This document shows, piece by piece, positions 26,142 through 33,781 of a DNA stretch of 39,451 nucleotides (the first letter of the stretch is position 1; the number at the start of each line of letters is the position of its first letter). This DNA is from Lysobacterales bacterium 63-13 (GTDB lineage Bacteria; Pseudomonadota; Gammaproteobacteria; Xanthomonadales; Rhodanobacteraceae). The translations under genes and the position numbers were made by a program. The notes under the pieces were generated by a model. It had not been told where the DNA came from. It did not search any database and worked only from the letters and a program-made list of their open reading frames with translations. The stretch is from NCBI GenBank assembly GCA_001899855.1, contig MKWR01000035.1, positions 1 through 39,451 of the forward strand, read 5' to 3'.

Positions 26142-26741
26142 TCATGGAAAGTGACCTCGCGCAAGATTGCCCAGCCAAATTTCGAATTCCGCCACAGTGT
26201 CGAACGGAAAATCCGCGATCTGTGTCGCCCGAAATGTGGCCAGTTGCGCGGTATTTCGTTCGAGGCCGTTGTAGCCGAACTCCCTCGTCCCGGTGGCGGC
26301 TAGCGCGGACATCCACGCGATCACGTGGCCAACATCTGCTTCGAGGTGAGCCGCGGTGAGCTTCTGTCCTGTGAGCTGCCCATGCAGGATCTTATTTCGG
26401 TACCGATGGATGCGACTGATCTCCGGGGATAACTGCGCATGTGCGACACCGATAAGGTCGGCCTCAGTACATCGTGCGAGGCGCACGATGCCTGATAGGA
26501 ACGTGCTGGGGTAGAGCTGGCGGTTGGCGAGGATCGCTCTGTTGATCGCGCTCTGCGCTAGCATGTCCAGACCGAAATGTTGCTGGACGAGAAAGCTAAA
26601 AAGTCGACGGGTCTGCTTTTCGTACTTCACCCAGGTAAGGATCAGCGCGTCGACGCGGCGGGTCGACGCCTGTAACTCCCAGATAGCTTGTACGGTTGCG
26701 AATTCGCCTTTTAAGGGATCAGGAATGGTGAGTGTGCCCAT
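26142..26741 (-). CDS. HEPN-like helical protein, unknown function
   Basis: A 199-residue protein that looks all-helical. The motif R-N-K-I-L-H-G at residues 115-121 fits R-x4-H, the catalytic motif of HEPN ribonucleases in defence and toxin systems. The segment is HRYRNKILHGQL, with the glycine after the His that is common there. The ATG at 26741 has AGGAGA four bases upstream. It lies 196 bases after the E1-like gene, same strand. It may be an effector or a passenger. The rest of the protein is not recognised, so the HEPN call is tentative. Confidence 0.55.
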   Translation of the reverse strand: MGTLTIPDPLKGEFATVQAIWELQASTRRVDALILTWVKYEKQTRRLFSFLVQQHFGLDMLAQSAINRAILANRQLYPSTFLSGIVRLARCTEADLIGVAHAQLSPEISRIHRYRNKILHGQLTGQKLTAAHLEADVGHVIAWMSALAATGTREFGYNGLERNTAQLATFRATQIADFPFDTVAEFEIWLGNLARGHFP

Positions 26742-26758
26742 TGGGTCTCCTCATGTAG

Positions 26759-26786
26759 TTCAAGCGTTGCCAGGCACGTGCTTGAA
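26759..26786. promoter_or_regulatory. 7-bp inverted repeat upstream of the HEPN-like gene
   Basis: TTCAAGC and GCTTGAA are separated by 14 bases, 18 bases upstream of the HEPN-like start. It could be an operator or the terminator of the conjugation operon. The region 26742-26937 holds no supported gene. Confidence 0.35.
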
Positions 26787-26937
26787 AGATTGCTGGGGGT
26801 CACTATTGCATCGTCAACGAAATACGACCGTGGCGGCAGCGCTTGCGATTTCAAGTGATGCCCAAGCAGGAGGGGTAGCAACCTGGACGCCTCCAATTGG
26901 AAATTTCGTGCAAGGCGATCACTTGTTCCAATCTACT

Positions 26938-28302
26938 TCATTTGTTGACATCAATGAACGCACATCGCGTGCTTGGAGATGTCGTCGGCGCACCCAGCCG
27001 ATGTGACAGAGATTGCATCTGGAGGTCGAGGCTGACGTGTGTGCCACCCCCGTGCAGGGGTCGTACGAGCTCCGCAATGACCAAGCTCGCGGCGACTGCG
27101 CCCACGAACGGCGTGGCCACCGCCTTGGTGGCGAGCATCGTCACTCCGCACAAATCGCCGCTGTCGTGCGCGAGCTGTTGGTAGGCCTCATTGAGCGTGG
27201 CGACCCCTTGGCTTGCCGCCTGTGCAGGCCACAGCTCGCTGGCCGGCCGCGGTCCGGGCAAGGTATGCATCCGCAGGCTGCGGAAGTCGCGGTAACCGCT
27301 GCCCAAACCGGCCTCGATCACCAGCGCGAATGCGGCCGTGTCGAGGTCGCGCCTCGCGGCGATGTTGTCTACGCCAAACAAGGCGACCGTCGGTTCACCT
27401 TGCTGCAGGCGGTGGTGTGCGCCGAACCGGCGTTCAACGAGCTCGATGTCAAAGCCGATCGCCTCCAGGCGGCGCGCCACCACGCGGGTCTTGCGCACCT
27501 TGAGATCGTCGGCACCCACCAGAAGGCAGGTACTCAGGTTCGACGTGGTAACCCGGTCCACGTCTTGGAGCACGAGGCGGGGGCGTCGATCCTGCGGATA
27601 CGGCAGCATTCCTAGGACCCATGCGTAGGCTTGGCCTAGATGTCCTACCCCGACCAGCCACAGGTCGTTGGGCAAGTACGCAAGTCGAGGACCTCGCCAT
27701 TCGGGCGACTGCCAGTCGGCGACCGCCAACGGATTCCACAAGGACAGGCCGATTCGGCGGTGGCCTGCCTCGAGTGAGTCTCCGCGTACGTGCGAGAACG
27801 CTTCGCTCACCGCTAATGCGCCGGCGCAAACGCCCGCCAGGGGATTGTCATCGCTCGTGGTCAGATGGCCGCCGCTGCCGACGGGGGCGATTTGCGCGCA
27901 CCAGCCATCCCACGTCGGTCGAATGGCGAACGTGGCGCTGGACGGAACCGCACCGTCCCCGATGAGCAGCGACGGAACGTGCGGGGTCGGGGCGTCGACC
28001 ACCGTGCCGCCCAGTTGCTGCACAACCTGCGCCGTGGGCAGGCCGGCGAACAGGGGCAACCGAAGGAGGGGGGCGAGGTCGCCATCCACCTCCACGCGGC
28101 CAAGGAATGCTCGGGACGCGGTGCTAAGCGCCGTTACGAAGCACGCTTGGCCGGCAAGGGTGTCCGCCCAGCCCGTGCCCAAGTGGATTCGCACGCGATA
28201 CTGCTGGAAGAGGGCAAGCGCCGCTTCGGGCGTAGTGGCTTCGCCGGCATCGAGCGCCAGCTTGGCCAGGCGGTGCATCGAGTCGGAATCGAACTGGTTC
28301 AT
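26938..28302 (-). CDS. E1-like (ThiF-fold) activating enzyme of a ubiquitin-like system
   Basis: A 454-residue protein. Residues 1-205 are an extra N-terminal domain I do not recognise. The ThiF/E1 fold follows: nucleotide loop LWLVGVGHLGQAY (G-x-G-x-x-G at 218-223), LVLQDVDRVTTSNLS with aspartates 247 and 249 and S-N-L at 254-256, and lysines near 268-271. FGVDNIAARRDL near 309 is typical. Cys 385 in GDLCGVTML is the likely thioester cysteine. It would adenylate the C-terminus of the ubiquitin-like protein and pass it to the E2-like protein. The start overlaps the JAMM gene stop (ATGA). It is the last gene of the operon. Confidence 0.85.
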   Translation of the reverse strand: MNQFDSDSMHRLAKLALDAGEATTPEAALALFQQYRVRIHLGTGWADTLAGQACFVTALSTASRAFLGRVEVDGDLAPLLRLPLFAGLPTAQVVQQLGGTVVDAPTPHVPSLLIGDGAVPSSATFAIRPTWDGWCAQIAPVGSGGHLTTSDDNPLAGVCAGALAVSEAFSHVRGDSLEAGHRRIGLSLWNPLAVADWQSPEWRGPRLAYLPNDLWLVGVGHLGQAYAWVLGMLPYPQDRRPRLVLQDVDRVTTSNLSTCLLVGADDLKVRKTRVVARRLEAIGFDIELVERRFGAHHRLQQGEPTVALFGVDNIAARRDLDTAAFALVIEAGLGSGYRDFRSLRMHTLPGPRPASELWPAQAASQGVATLNEAYQQLAHDSGDLCGVTMLATKAVATPFVGAVAASLVIAELVRPLHGGGTHVSLDLQMQSLSHRLGAPTTSPSTRCAFIDVNK

Positions 28303-28790
28303 GCAGTGTCCTCTGCCGCAGCGAACGTAATGAGCGTGGTGACAGGCGGGCCGCGAAAGCGCTGCCAGCGATGAGCACCCTGGTACAGATACAGGCCGAC
28401 ATCTTCGAGGTGCACGGGCCCTTGGGCGAAGTGGGGAACGATGAGTGCAAGGTGACCGGCGATTGCGAGCATCGGGTTCTCGCTGTCGCTGCGGCTCTGT
28501 CCGGCCCCGTAACGATGGGTGTGCACGTCGGCCACCACATCGAGGTCGTGGTCGGCGCAGTAGGCCCACAGCCGACCGAAACTGGCGGCGGACAAGTGCA
28601 CGAAGTCCGCCTGCAGGGCGTCGTGCTGCAGCTGTTCGTACGGAAGGAAGTGGGTCGCGACACGCCGATCGCGCTGCACCTTGCCCAGCAGAAAGCCGCC
28701 GCTCTCGCGCACCCCCGCACCCTGCTGGCGAAGATGCGCGAGGGTCGCTTGCCACAACGCAGGGGAGAGCTCAAGCAGCGGCGCTGACAT
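28299..28790 (-). CDS. JAMM/MPN-type metalloprotease, probable deconjugase
   Basis: A 163-residue single-domain protein. The zinc motif is complete: Glu 29 in RESGGFLLG, His 90 and His 92 in DVVADVHTHRYG, and Ser 99 and Asp 102 in QSRSDSENP (H-x-H ... S-x-x-D). Such proteins remove ubiquitin-like tags from targets or process precursors, as BilD and Cap3 do. It begins 20 bases before the E2-like stop and ends in the E1-like start, so the operon is tightly packed. ATG 28790 was chosen as the start because the preceding in-frame sequence is shadowed by the E2-like gene. Confidence 0.87.
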   Translation of the reverse strand: MSAPLLELSPALWQATLAHLRQQGAGVRESGGFLLGKVQRDRRVATHFLPYEQLQHDALQADFVHLSAASFGRLWAYCADHDLDVVADVHTHRYGAGQSRSDSENPMLAIAGHLALIVPHFAQGPVHLEDVGLYLYQGAHRWQRFRGPPVTTLITFAAAEDTA

Positions 28791-29241
28791 GGTCGTGGCC
28801 TTGCAAGAGGTCGTGGACGACTTCCAGGTAGTGCGAGATCCCCTTCGCCGGTTTCCAGATGAGCTGGGGATACTGAGACAGCCATGCATCGTGACCGACC
28901 AGGCTCTCCCGGTCGCAGGGCAGGTACAGGGCATGTCCGTTCTTCCACTCAGGCCTGAAGGCCAGGCGCATGCACTCGCCACCGGTGGGCCAGCGTGCAG
29001 CGGCCAGGTGACAATCGCCTTCGAGGTCCCAGAAGCCGCCGGTCGGCGCAATAGCCGGGAAGCCTTTGCAGTTGAGCCGGAGCACGAACTCCTGCCCGTC
29101 GGGTGCGAAGACGCCCACGAAGACAAACGGCCAGTCGACCCGGTGAAATCGCCAGCGCCCCCGATCCTGGCCCGACAGGAAGCGCGCCGACGCGAGGTCG
29201 GCGCGCAAGGACAGCTCATCCGGCGATACCTGCGCGGCCAT
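28771..29241 (-). CDS. E2-like conjugating protein (tentative)
   Basis: A 156-residue protein between the ubiquitin-like and JAMM genes, where Bil-type operons have their E2. Features that fit an E2 fold are a beta-strand set (WPFVFVGVFAPDG, EFVLRLNCKG), a Pro-rich turn (FPAIAPTGGFWD), and a Cys followed by a helix and Trp: ALYLPCDRESLVGHDAW with Cys 109, then LIWKPAKGISHYL. The proposed active Cys and His cannot be proved by eye. Its ATG at 29241 overlaps the ubiquitin-like stop (TGATG). It would take the activated protein from the E1-like enzyme. Confidence 0.7.
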   Translation of the reverse strand: MAAQVSPDELSLRADLASARFLSGQDRGRWRFHRVDWPFVFVGVFAPDGQEFVLRLNCKGFPAIAPTGGFWDLEGDCHLAAARWPTGGECMRLAFRPEWKNGHALYLPCDRESLVGHDAWLSQYPQLIWKPAKGISHYLEVVHDLLQGHDHVSAAA

Positions 29242-29747
29242 CAGCCGTTGATCCGGTGTGCAGGCACCAGGTCGAACACGATGGAGCAGTTGGGGTGCTG
29301 CACCAGGGCACCAACGTGGGTGTCCATGTCCGGCTGCTCGTTGGAGCCGGCGATCTGCAAGACGTGCTCAGCGATGTCGCCGGCCTTCATGCCGAACTGG
29401 CGCCCAGCCCACTGACGAATGCGACCGATCGTCGTCGCAGGGCGGAAGCGGTGTTCCTCCGTGCGCCCCCCAAAACGAACCCCGACCGTCACGTGCTTGC
29501 AGCGATGCAAGTGGACGCGCACGCCGTGGCCCTGGTTCAGGTCCTTGACACGTCGAGGCGACGGGGCGTCCTCGTCGTCCGCGTCATCGTCCTCGACGGA
29601 AAGCGAAAGCTCTAAGGCGTCGGTGCCAGGCGGCAGCAGGGCAAGGGCGGCGCGCTTGAGATCGGCGATGGTGGCGTGGCCGTCGATCTCGACCAGCTTG
29701 ATGTCGGAAAAGTGCTCCGACTGCACATAGACACGGGTACTGGACAT
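29241..29747 (-). CDS. Two-lobed ubiquitin-like protein (BilA-like)
   Basis: A 168-residue protein with two beta-grasp-like halves. The first is about residues 4-82 (RVYVQSEHFSDIKLVEIDG, helix ATIADLKRAALALLP), the second about 83-163 (HVTVGVRFGGRTEEHRF, helix TTIGRIRQWAGRQFG, strand NCSIVFDLVPA). The halves are joined by an acidic linker (VEDDDADDEDAP). It ends ...HRING, so a C-terminal Gly is exposed with no tail, but the residue before is Asn, not Gly. A two-domain ubiquitin-like protein is the feature for which Bil systems were likened to ISG15. AAGGAG lies nine bases before the ATG, and a bipartite promoter-like site 54 bases before. Confidence 0.78.
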   Translation of the reverse strand: MSSTRVYVQSEHFSDIKLVEIDGHATIADLKRAALALLPPGTDALELSLSVEDDDADDEDAPSPRRVKDLNQGHGVRVHLHRCKHVTVGVRFGGRTEEHRFRPATTIGRIRQWAGRQFGMKAGDIAEHVLQIAGSNEQPDMDTHVGALVQHPNCSIVFDLVPAHRING

Positions 29748-29800
29748 GCGGTGTTACTCCTTTGGGTTGGAGCCGCGCGTTTTTGCGTGGCTCTTAAGGA

Positions 29801-29831
29801 GTAAGTCGCAGTGAATCCCAAAAATCGGAAA
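29801..29831 (-). promoter_or_regulatory. Bipartite promoter/operator site B, upstream of the conjugation operon
   Basis: On the minus strand: TTTCCGATTT, 11 bases, TGCGACTTAC. Both blocks and the spacing are identical to site A at 34558-34588, while the spacer differs. It lies in the gap between the helicase stop (29850) and the ubiquitin-like ATG (29747), 54 bases before that ATG. A short imperfect hairpin (29772-29792) lies between the site and the ATG. The sigma-like factor encoded in the same cluster is the best candidate to read it. Confidence 0.8.
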
Positions 29832-29849
29832 CCAATCCGCCGCGTGACG

Positions 29850-32800
29850 CTACGCAGGGCAGTACAGGAAGTGCCGGCATCCCGGGCACACCCACGAACT
29901 GGGCGCCGCGCTGAACTGACCGACCGATAGTGCCTGCGCGAAGTGCGTCAAGTTGAAGTCCGGAACCAGATGCCCATACGCCACGACGGGCTCAGTCTGG
30001 CGTGTGCTCAGAACATGCAAGCTGCCTTGGAAGCGCAGCGGCGGGTACGCCTCATTGAGATGTTTGAGCACCCATCGGATGGCCTTGTGCTGCTTGGCCA
30101 GTGGGCTGGACGGCTGCGCGCGCACAAAGTGCAAGGTAACCGCATTGCCTTGGCGCGTGATGCGGTGTGAAATCACACGAATGGGTAGCCCGTCGCACAC
30201 CACGTCAACCGGGGGCGCCACCGCCACGCGGTCGGCGCCGGACCAGGCGCGTCCGGCCTGCAAGAGCTGGTCGGCGTACGCCCGAAGGTGCGGCCTGGTC
30301 ACCTCATAGTCCTCGGGAAGCCTGCTCAGTTCGAGTTTCACGTCGTTCACCGGCGTCGAAACCTCGCCTCCGTGCGGCACGAAAAGCTCGCGCAAGACCG
30401 CGGACTCGATGCGTACGGCCGGATGCAATCCCGCCGCTGGCGTCAGCTGCCTCACTTCGTCGTAGTAGTAGCGACGAGGACACGTGCGGTACGTCACGAA
30501 CTCCTTCAAGCCCACGGGCAAGGAGGGCCCTTGTGCGGTCCGGTGCGTGGTGCTGGTGGTGTCGGCCTGGACCCGCGTGCCGACGACACGATCAAGCAAG
30601 TGAGAGGCGCGCTGCACCGTAGGCGTGCACGCCGCCTTGTAGTAGCTCTTCTCCTCGTACAAGGTCAGATGCGAGCGCGCACGCGACAGGGCGACATAGA
30701 GCTTGTTTGACGCCTCGGACTTGGCTTCGTCCACGCCGCCGGCCGTCTGCGTAAACGCAGCGGGAAGCCAGGCTGCGTCGTCGGACCGCTCGAAGTGGCG
30801 GGCGTCGACGTCCATCAGGTGAACGGCTTCAAACTCCAGTCCTTTGCTCTGGTGGATCGTCATCACGGCCACCGCCTCCAGCCGCTCGGCTTCCGGCGGC
30901 GGAATGCGCAGATCGCGGTCCTCCGCCAGACGCAAGCGCCGGCGCAGCCGGGTCAGGAATGTGCCCACGGTCTGGTAGGCGCGGCCACCGTCAGGAACGC
31001 GCAAGTAGTAGATGATCTGCCAAAGCGCGAGTCGTCGCGTCACCGCTTGCAAGTCGTCGCCCGCTTCGTATGCCCCGAGCCATCCGGTGCGATCGAACAG
31101 CACCGTGCACGCGACGTCCCAAGGCGAGTCGCGTGCGCTCAATCCAGCAAAGGTTTCGCGCCACCGCTGCAACGCAACTACGCCCGCGACGGACAGGCCG
31201 ATCGGCGGAGCGGTGAGCCAAGATAAGGGCTCGGGGCGGGTACGTCGAAGATGGGCAAGCAGAAGGTCCAGGTCTTCGGCGGGCAGGGCCAATCCCGGCA
31301 ATTGCGCGATCCGCACGAGCGCACTTCCCGAGCGATCGACAAACAATTGCAGCAGCGCCAGCAGGTCTTTCACCTCCGGGCGTTGAAAGATGTCGCCCAG
31401 ATGCAACACCGGAATGCCGGCGGCCACCAAGGCCGCCGCCGCGGCATCGCAGGTGTCGTGCCTGCTGGCCAGGATCACCTGGTCGCGATAGGCGACGCCT
31501 TGGGCCTGCAGCCCGCGCACACGCGAGACCAGCTCGCCATGGGCGATGCTCGGGTCATCGCAGCTCACAAGTGTCGGACGCAGCCCGCCTTGGCCCCTGA
31601 TCGGCGCGACGCCGTCCAGCGGAAGCACGCCCTGCAGCGGATTGTCGTCGCGGCCAGTGTGCTCCACGAGCCGAACGATCTCCTCGAAGCTGCGCCAGTT
31701 GCCGTTGAGTCGAAACACGCGGTGCTTGGGAAAATCATCCTCGAAGCGAACGATGTTGCGCATTGATGCGCCGCGAAAGCGGTAGATCGCCTGGCGCGGA
31801 TCGCCCACCACCCACAGGCTGTCGGCGTTGGCCGCGAGCGCCTTCACCAGCTCGGCGCTGGCGCGGTTCACGTCCTGGTATTCATCGACCAACATGTGTC
31901 GGAATCGTCCGACACTGGGCAAGAATTCGCCCATCCCCGCGCCCAGCGCTCGGGCGGGCAGCATGATGAGGTCACCAAAGTCGACGAGCCCGCCATGGGC
32001 CCGCAACAGTGACTCGTAGTGGCGGTAAAGCGTGGCTACGTCGCGCTCTCTGGCGAGCCGGTCCGCGTCACTGCGAGCGGCGCTGTCTTCCACCATCGTG
32101 CCGAACGCCTCGGCATCCAGCAGTTCGTCCTTGGCGCGCTGGGTCGTCTTGACCACCTGATCCAGCCAGGGCAGCGGATCGCCCAATGGGTTGAACGACC
32201 GCAGGGGCAGGCCGTAGATATGCGGTTCGAGGAGGGCGATCTGCGCCATCTTGTCCGCCACGCCGAACTCGGGGCGCAGCCCGAATCGTTCATGGTTCTT
32301 GCGGAGGAATTCCAGCCCGAAGGCGTGAAAGGTCCCCACCCACATTTCATGCGCGCCAGGCACCCCTGCGGCCTCGAGGCGGTCGACCAACTCTCGCGCG
32401 GCGCGGTTGGAAAACGTCAGGACCAGCAGTTCTGCTGGCATGGTGCCGTTAGCCAGCAGGTGCTCAATGCGCATGAGCAAGGTGGCGGTTTTGCCGGTAC
32501 CCGGTCCGGCGACGACAAGGGAGGTCCGCGCATCCGAGCGCGCGGCATCGCGTTGCTCGATCGTCGGGGACAGCGCTGGCTCCGGCGATTCCTCCGAGAT
32601 GGCGTCGTGCGGCAGTAGGACAGCATCCAACAGCTGCTGGCGAACCAGTTCGAGTGGCAGTTCGAGCTCCGCGGCAATTTGGCCCGCCGTCCGACCGGCA
32701 TCGAACAGGGCGCGCGCCAGAGCGTGGGGCAACAGAAGGTCCCGCGCGAAGAGGTTGGCTTGCAGCTCGGCCCGCTCACGAGCGCCGTACGCTTCGACGC

Positions 32801-33164
32801 GCTTGGCGCCGAGGGTGTCGTCCTCGGCCGGATTCAGGTGGCTGACGATGACTTTCCGGCAGCCCTCCTGCTCTTCAGGGTGCAGCACCCAGTGCCCGAA
32901 CTCGTGCGCCACCAGAAAGGCCCGCTCTGGTACGTCCACGTCATCGCGGACAATGATTTGGCGAAAGGCGCGGACCAGCACTGCGTCGGCTCCGCTCAAC
33001 GCTGAATCGTCCGGCCGCGCCAGCGTGATATCAAAATCCTCGGCGTCCACCGCGGCAATGCACGCGATCAGGTCGCTGGAGCGAATGCCGGTTGGCGTGG
33101 CTTCGCCGCAGTGCCGCTCGCGCAACTGCTGCGCCGCTAGCCGCGCTTGCCGAAACGGTGTCAA
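29850..33164 (-). CDS. ImmA/IrrE metallopeptidase fused to a UvrD-family helicase with C-terminal Fe-S cysteines
   Basis: A 1104-residue fusion. The N-terminal domain (1-150) has the zinc motif H-E-F-G-H at 87-91 and ERAELQANLFA with the third ligand near 133, as in ImmA/IrrE repressor-cleaving peptidases. The helicase follows: Walker A GPGTGKT at 220-226, MLVDEYQDVNRAS, WVVGDPRQAIYRFRG, MTIHQSKGLEFE and KLYVALSRARSHL. The C-terminal part has one Cys in TCPRRYYYDE and C-x2-C-x5-C in CPGCRHFLYC, the AddB/Cas4 Fe-S layout. The nuclease site between them looks degenerate, without a clear D...E-x-K. It overlaps the HTH gene (ATGA). It may sense damaged or foreign DNA and cut the adjacent regulator. 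Confidence 0.88.
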   Translation of the reverse strand: MTPFRQARLAAQQLRERHCGEATPTGIRSSDLIACIAAVDAEDFDITLARPDDSALSGADAVLVRAFRQIIVRDDVDVPERAFLVAHEFGHWVLHPEEQEGCRKVIVSHLNPAEDDTLGAKRVEAYGARERAELQANLFARDLLLPHALARALFDAGRTAGQIAAELELPLELVRQQLLDAVLLPHDAISEESPEPALSPTIEQRDAARSDARTSLVVAGPGTGKTATLLMRIEHLLANGTMPAELLVLTFSNRAARELVDRLEAAGVPGAHEMWVGTFHAFGLEFLRKNHERFGLRPEFGVADKMAQIALLEPHIYGLPLRSFNPLGDPLPWLDQVVKTTQRAKDELLDAEAFGTMVEDSAARSDADRLARERDVATLYRHYESLLRAHGGLVDFGDLIMLPARALGAGMGEFLPSVGRFRHMLVDEYQDVNRASAELVKALAANADSLWVVGDPRQAIYRFRGASMRNIVRFEDDFPKHRVFRLNGNWRSFEEIVRLVEHTGRDDNPLQGVLPLDGVAPIRGQGGLRPTLVSCDDPSIAHGELVSRVRGLQAQGVAYRDQVILASRHDTCDAAAAALVAAGIPVLHLGDIFQRPEVKDLLALLQLFVDRSGSALVRIAQLPGLALPAEDLDLLLAHLRRTRPEPLSWLTAPPIGLSVAGVVALQRWRETFAGLSARDSPWDVACTVLFDRTGWLGAYEAGDDLQAVTRRLALWQIIYYLRVPDGGRAYQTVGTFLTRLRRRLRLAEDRDLRIPPPEAERLEAVAVMTIHQSKGLEFEAVHLMDVDARHFERSDDAAWLPAAFTQTAGGVDEAKSEASNKLYVALSRARSHLTLYEEKSYYKAACTPTVQRASHLLDRVVGTRVQADTTSTTHRTAQGPSLPVGLKEFVTYRTCPRRYYYDEVRQLTPAAGLHPAVRIESAVLRELFVPHGGEVSTPVNDVKLELSRLPEDYEVTRPHLRAYADQLLQAGRAWSGADRVAVAPPVDVVCDGLPIRVISHRITRQGNAVTLHFVRAQPSSPLAKQHKAIRWVLKHLNEAYPPLRFQGSLHVLSTRQTEPVVAYGHLVPDFNLTHFAQALSVGQFSAAPSSWVCPGCRHFLYCPA

Positions 33165-33781
33165 GACGGGCGGCCCCGATCCTGCATCGCGCGCAGCCGG
33201 GCCTTTTCTGCCTCGTCAACGGCGAGCGCACTGATCGCGTCCTCCCACGACTCGCCGGCGGTCATGGTCGGCTTGTCCGCAGCTTTGTAGCTGCGATGCA
33301 ACGCCACCTGGGGCCCCAGTTCTTCCGAAAGCAATGTCACTGTGACATTCAAGAACTGCGCGAGTCGGTCCAGCACCGCCCGAGGCGGATCGATGATCAT
33401 CCGCGTCAGAATTTTGCTTAGAAGCACCGTCGAGCCCACACCAGTCGCCTGTGCGGCCGACCTGAGGCGTTGCCCGGCCAGCGCCCCAATCGCCTTGCGA
33501 ACCGCGTCAGCGCCCTCCAGGACGGGCGGGGCATACAGTTGATTGAGCACGCGGCTCTGCAGGCGCATGACGGAAGCGTCGGAAACCTCCAGTTCGGACT
33601 CGGCCGGTTCGGGCAGGGCGTCTTGCGCCATCCAGAGCGCGGAGAACTCCAAGATCTCCTCGCGATACTCCGCGTGCGCTTGACAGGCTTGGACGATCAT
33701 CTCGGGCGTCGGCGCGTTGTCTTGCTGAAACAACGCGTCCAACACGTCCTCGAGCGAGGGATTACGGTTGGGCGAAGTCAT
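33161..33781 (-). CDS. HTH regulator, possible target of the metallopeptidase
   Basis: A 206-residue soluble protein. Residues 100-155 look like an XRE-type helix-turn-helix: LRSAAQATGVGSTVLLSKIL, then DPPRAVLDRLAQFLNV. The N-terminal half is helical and acidic (EDVLDALFQQDN, AEYREEILEFSALW), which could bind the sigma-like protein. The C-terminal tail is charged. Gene pairs of an XRE repressor and an ImmA/IrrE peptidase are known (ImmR-ImmA, DdrO-IrrE), where the peptidase destroys the repressor. It overlaps both neighbours by four bases. It could instead be an anti-sigma factor. Confidence 0.65.
   Translation of the reverse strand: MTSPNRNPSLEDVLDALFQQDNAPTPEMIVQACQAHAEYREEILEFSALWMAQDALPEPAESELEVSDASVMRLQSRVLNQLYAPPVLEGADAVRKAIGALAGQRLRSAAQATGVGSTVLLSKILTRMIIDPPRAVLDRLAQFLNVTVTLLSEELGPQVALHRSYKAADKPTMTAGESWEDAISALAVDEAEKARLRAMQDRGRPS

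Noticed and set aside
26711-26896. A 61-codon leftward frame overlapping the HEPN-like start
   Set aside because: It overlaps the ribosome site and start of a better-supported gene and has no features.
26938-29747. CBASS with Cap2/Cap3
   Set aside because: E1, E2-like and JAMM parts are present, but no CD-NTase or CBASS effector is encoded; the two-lobed ubiquitin-like gene points to a Bil-like system.
29952-33234. Several rightward frames over 100 codons inside the helicase gene
   Set aside because: They lie opposite recognisable helicase motifs and have no supporting features.
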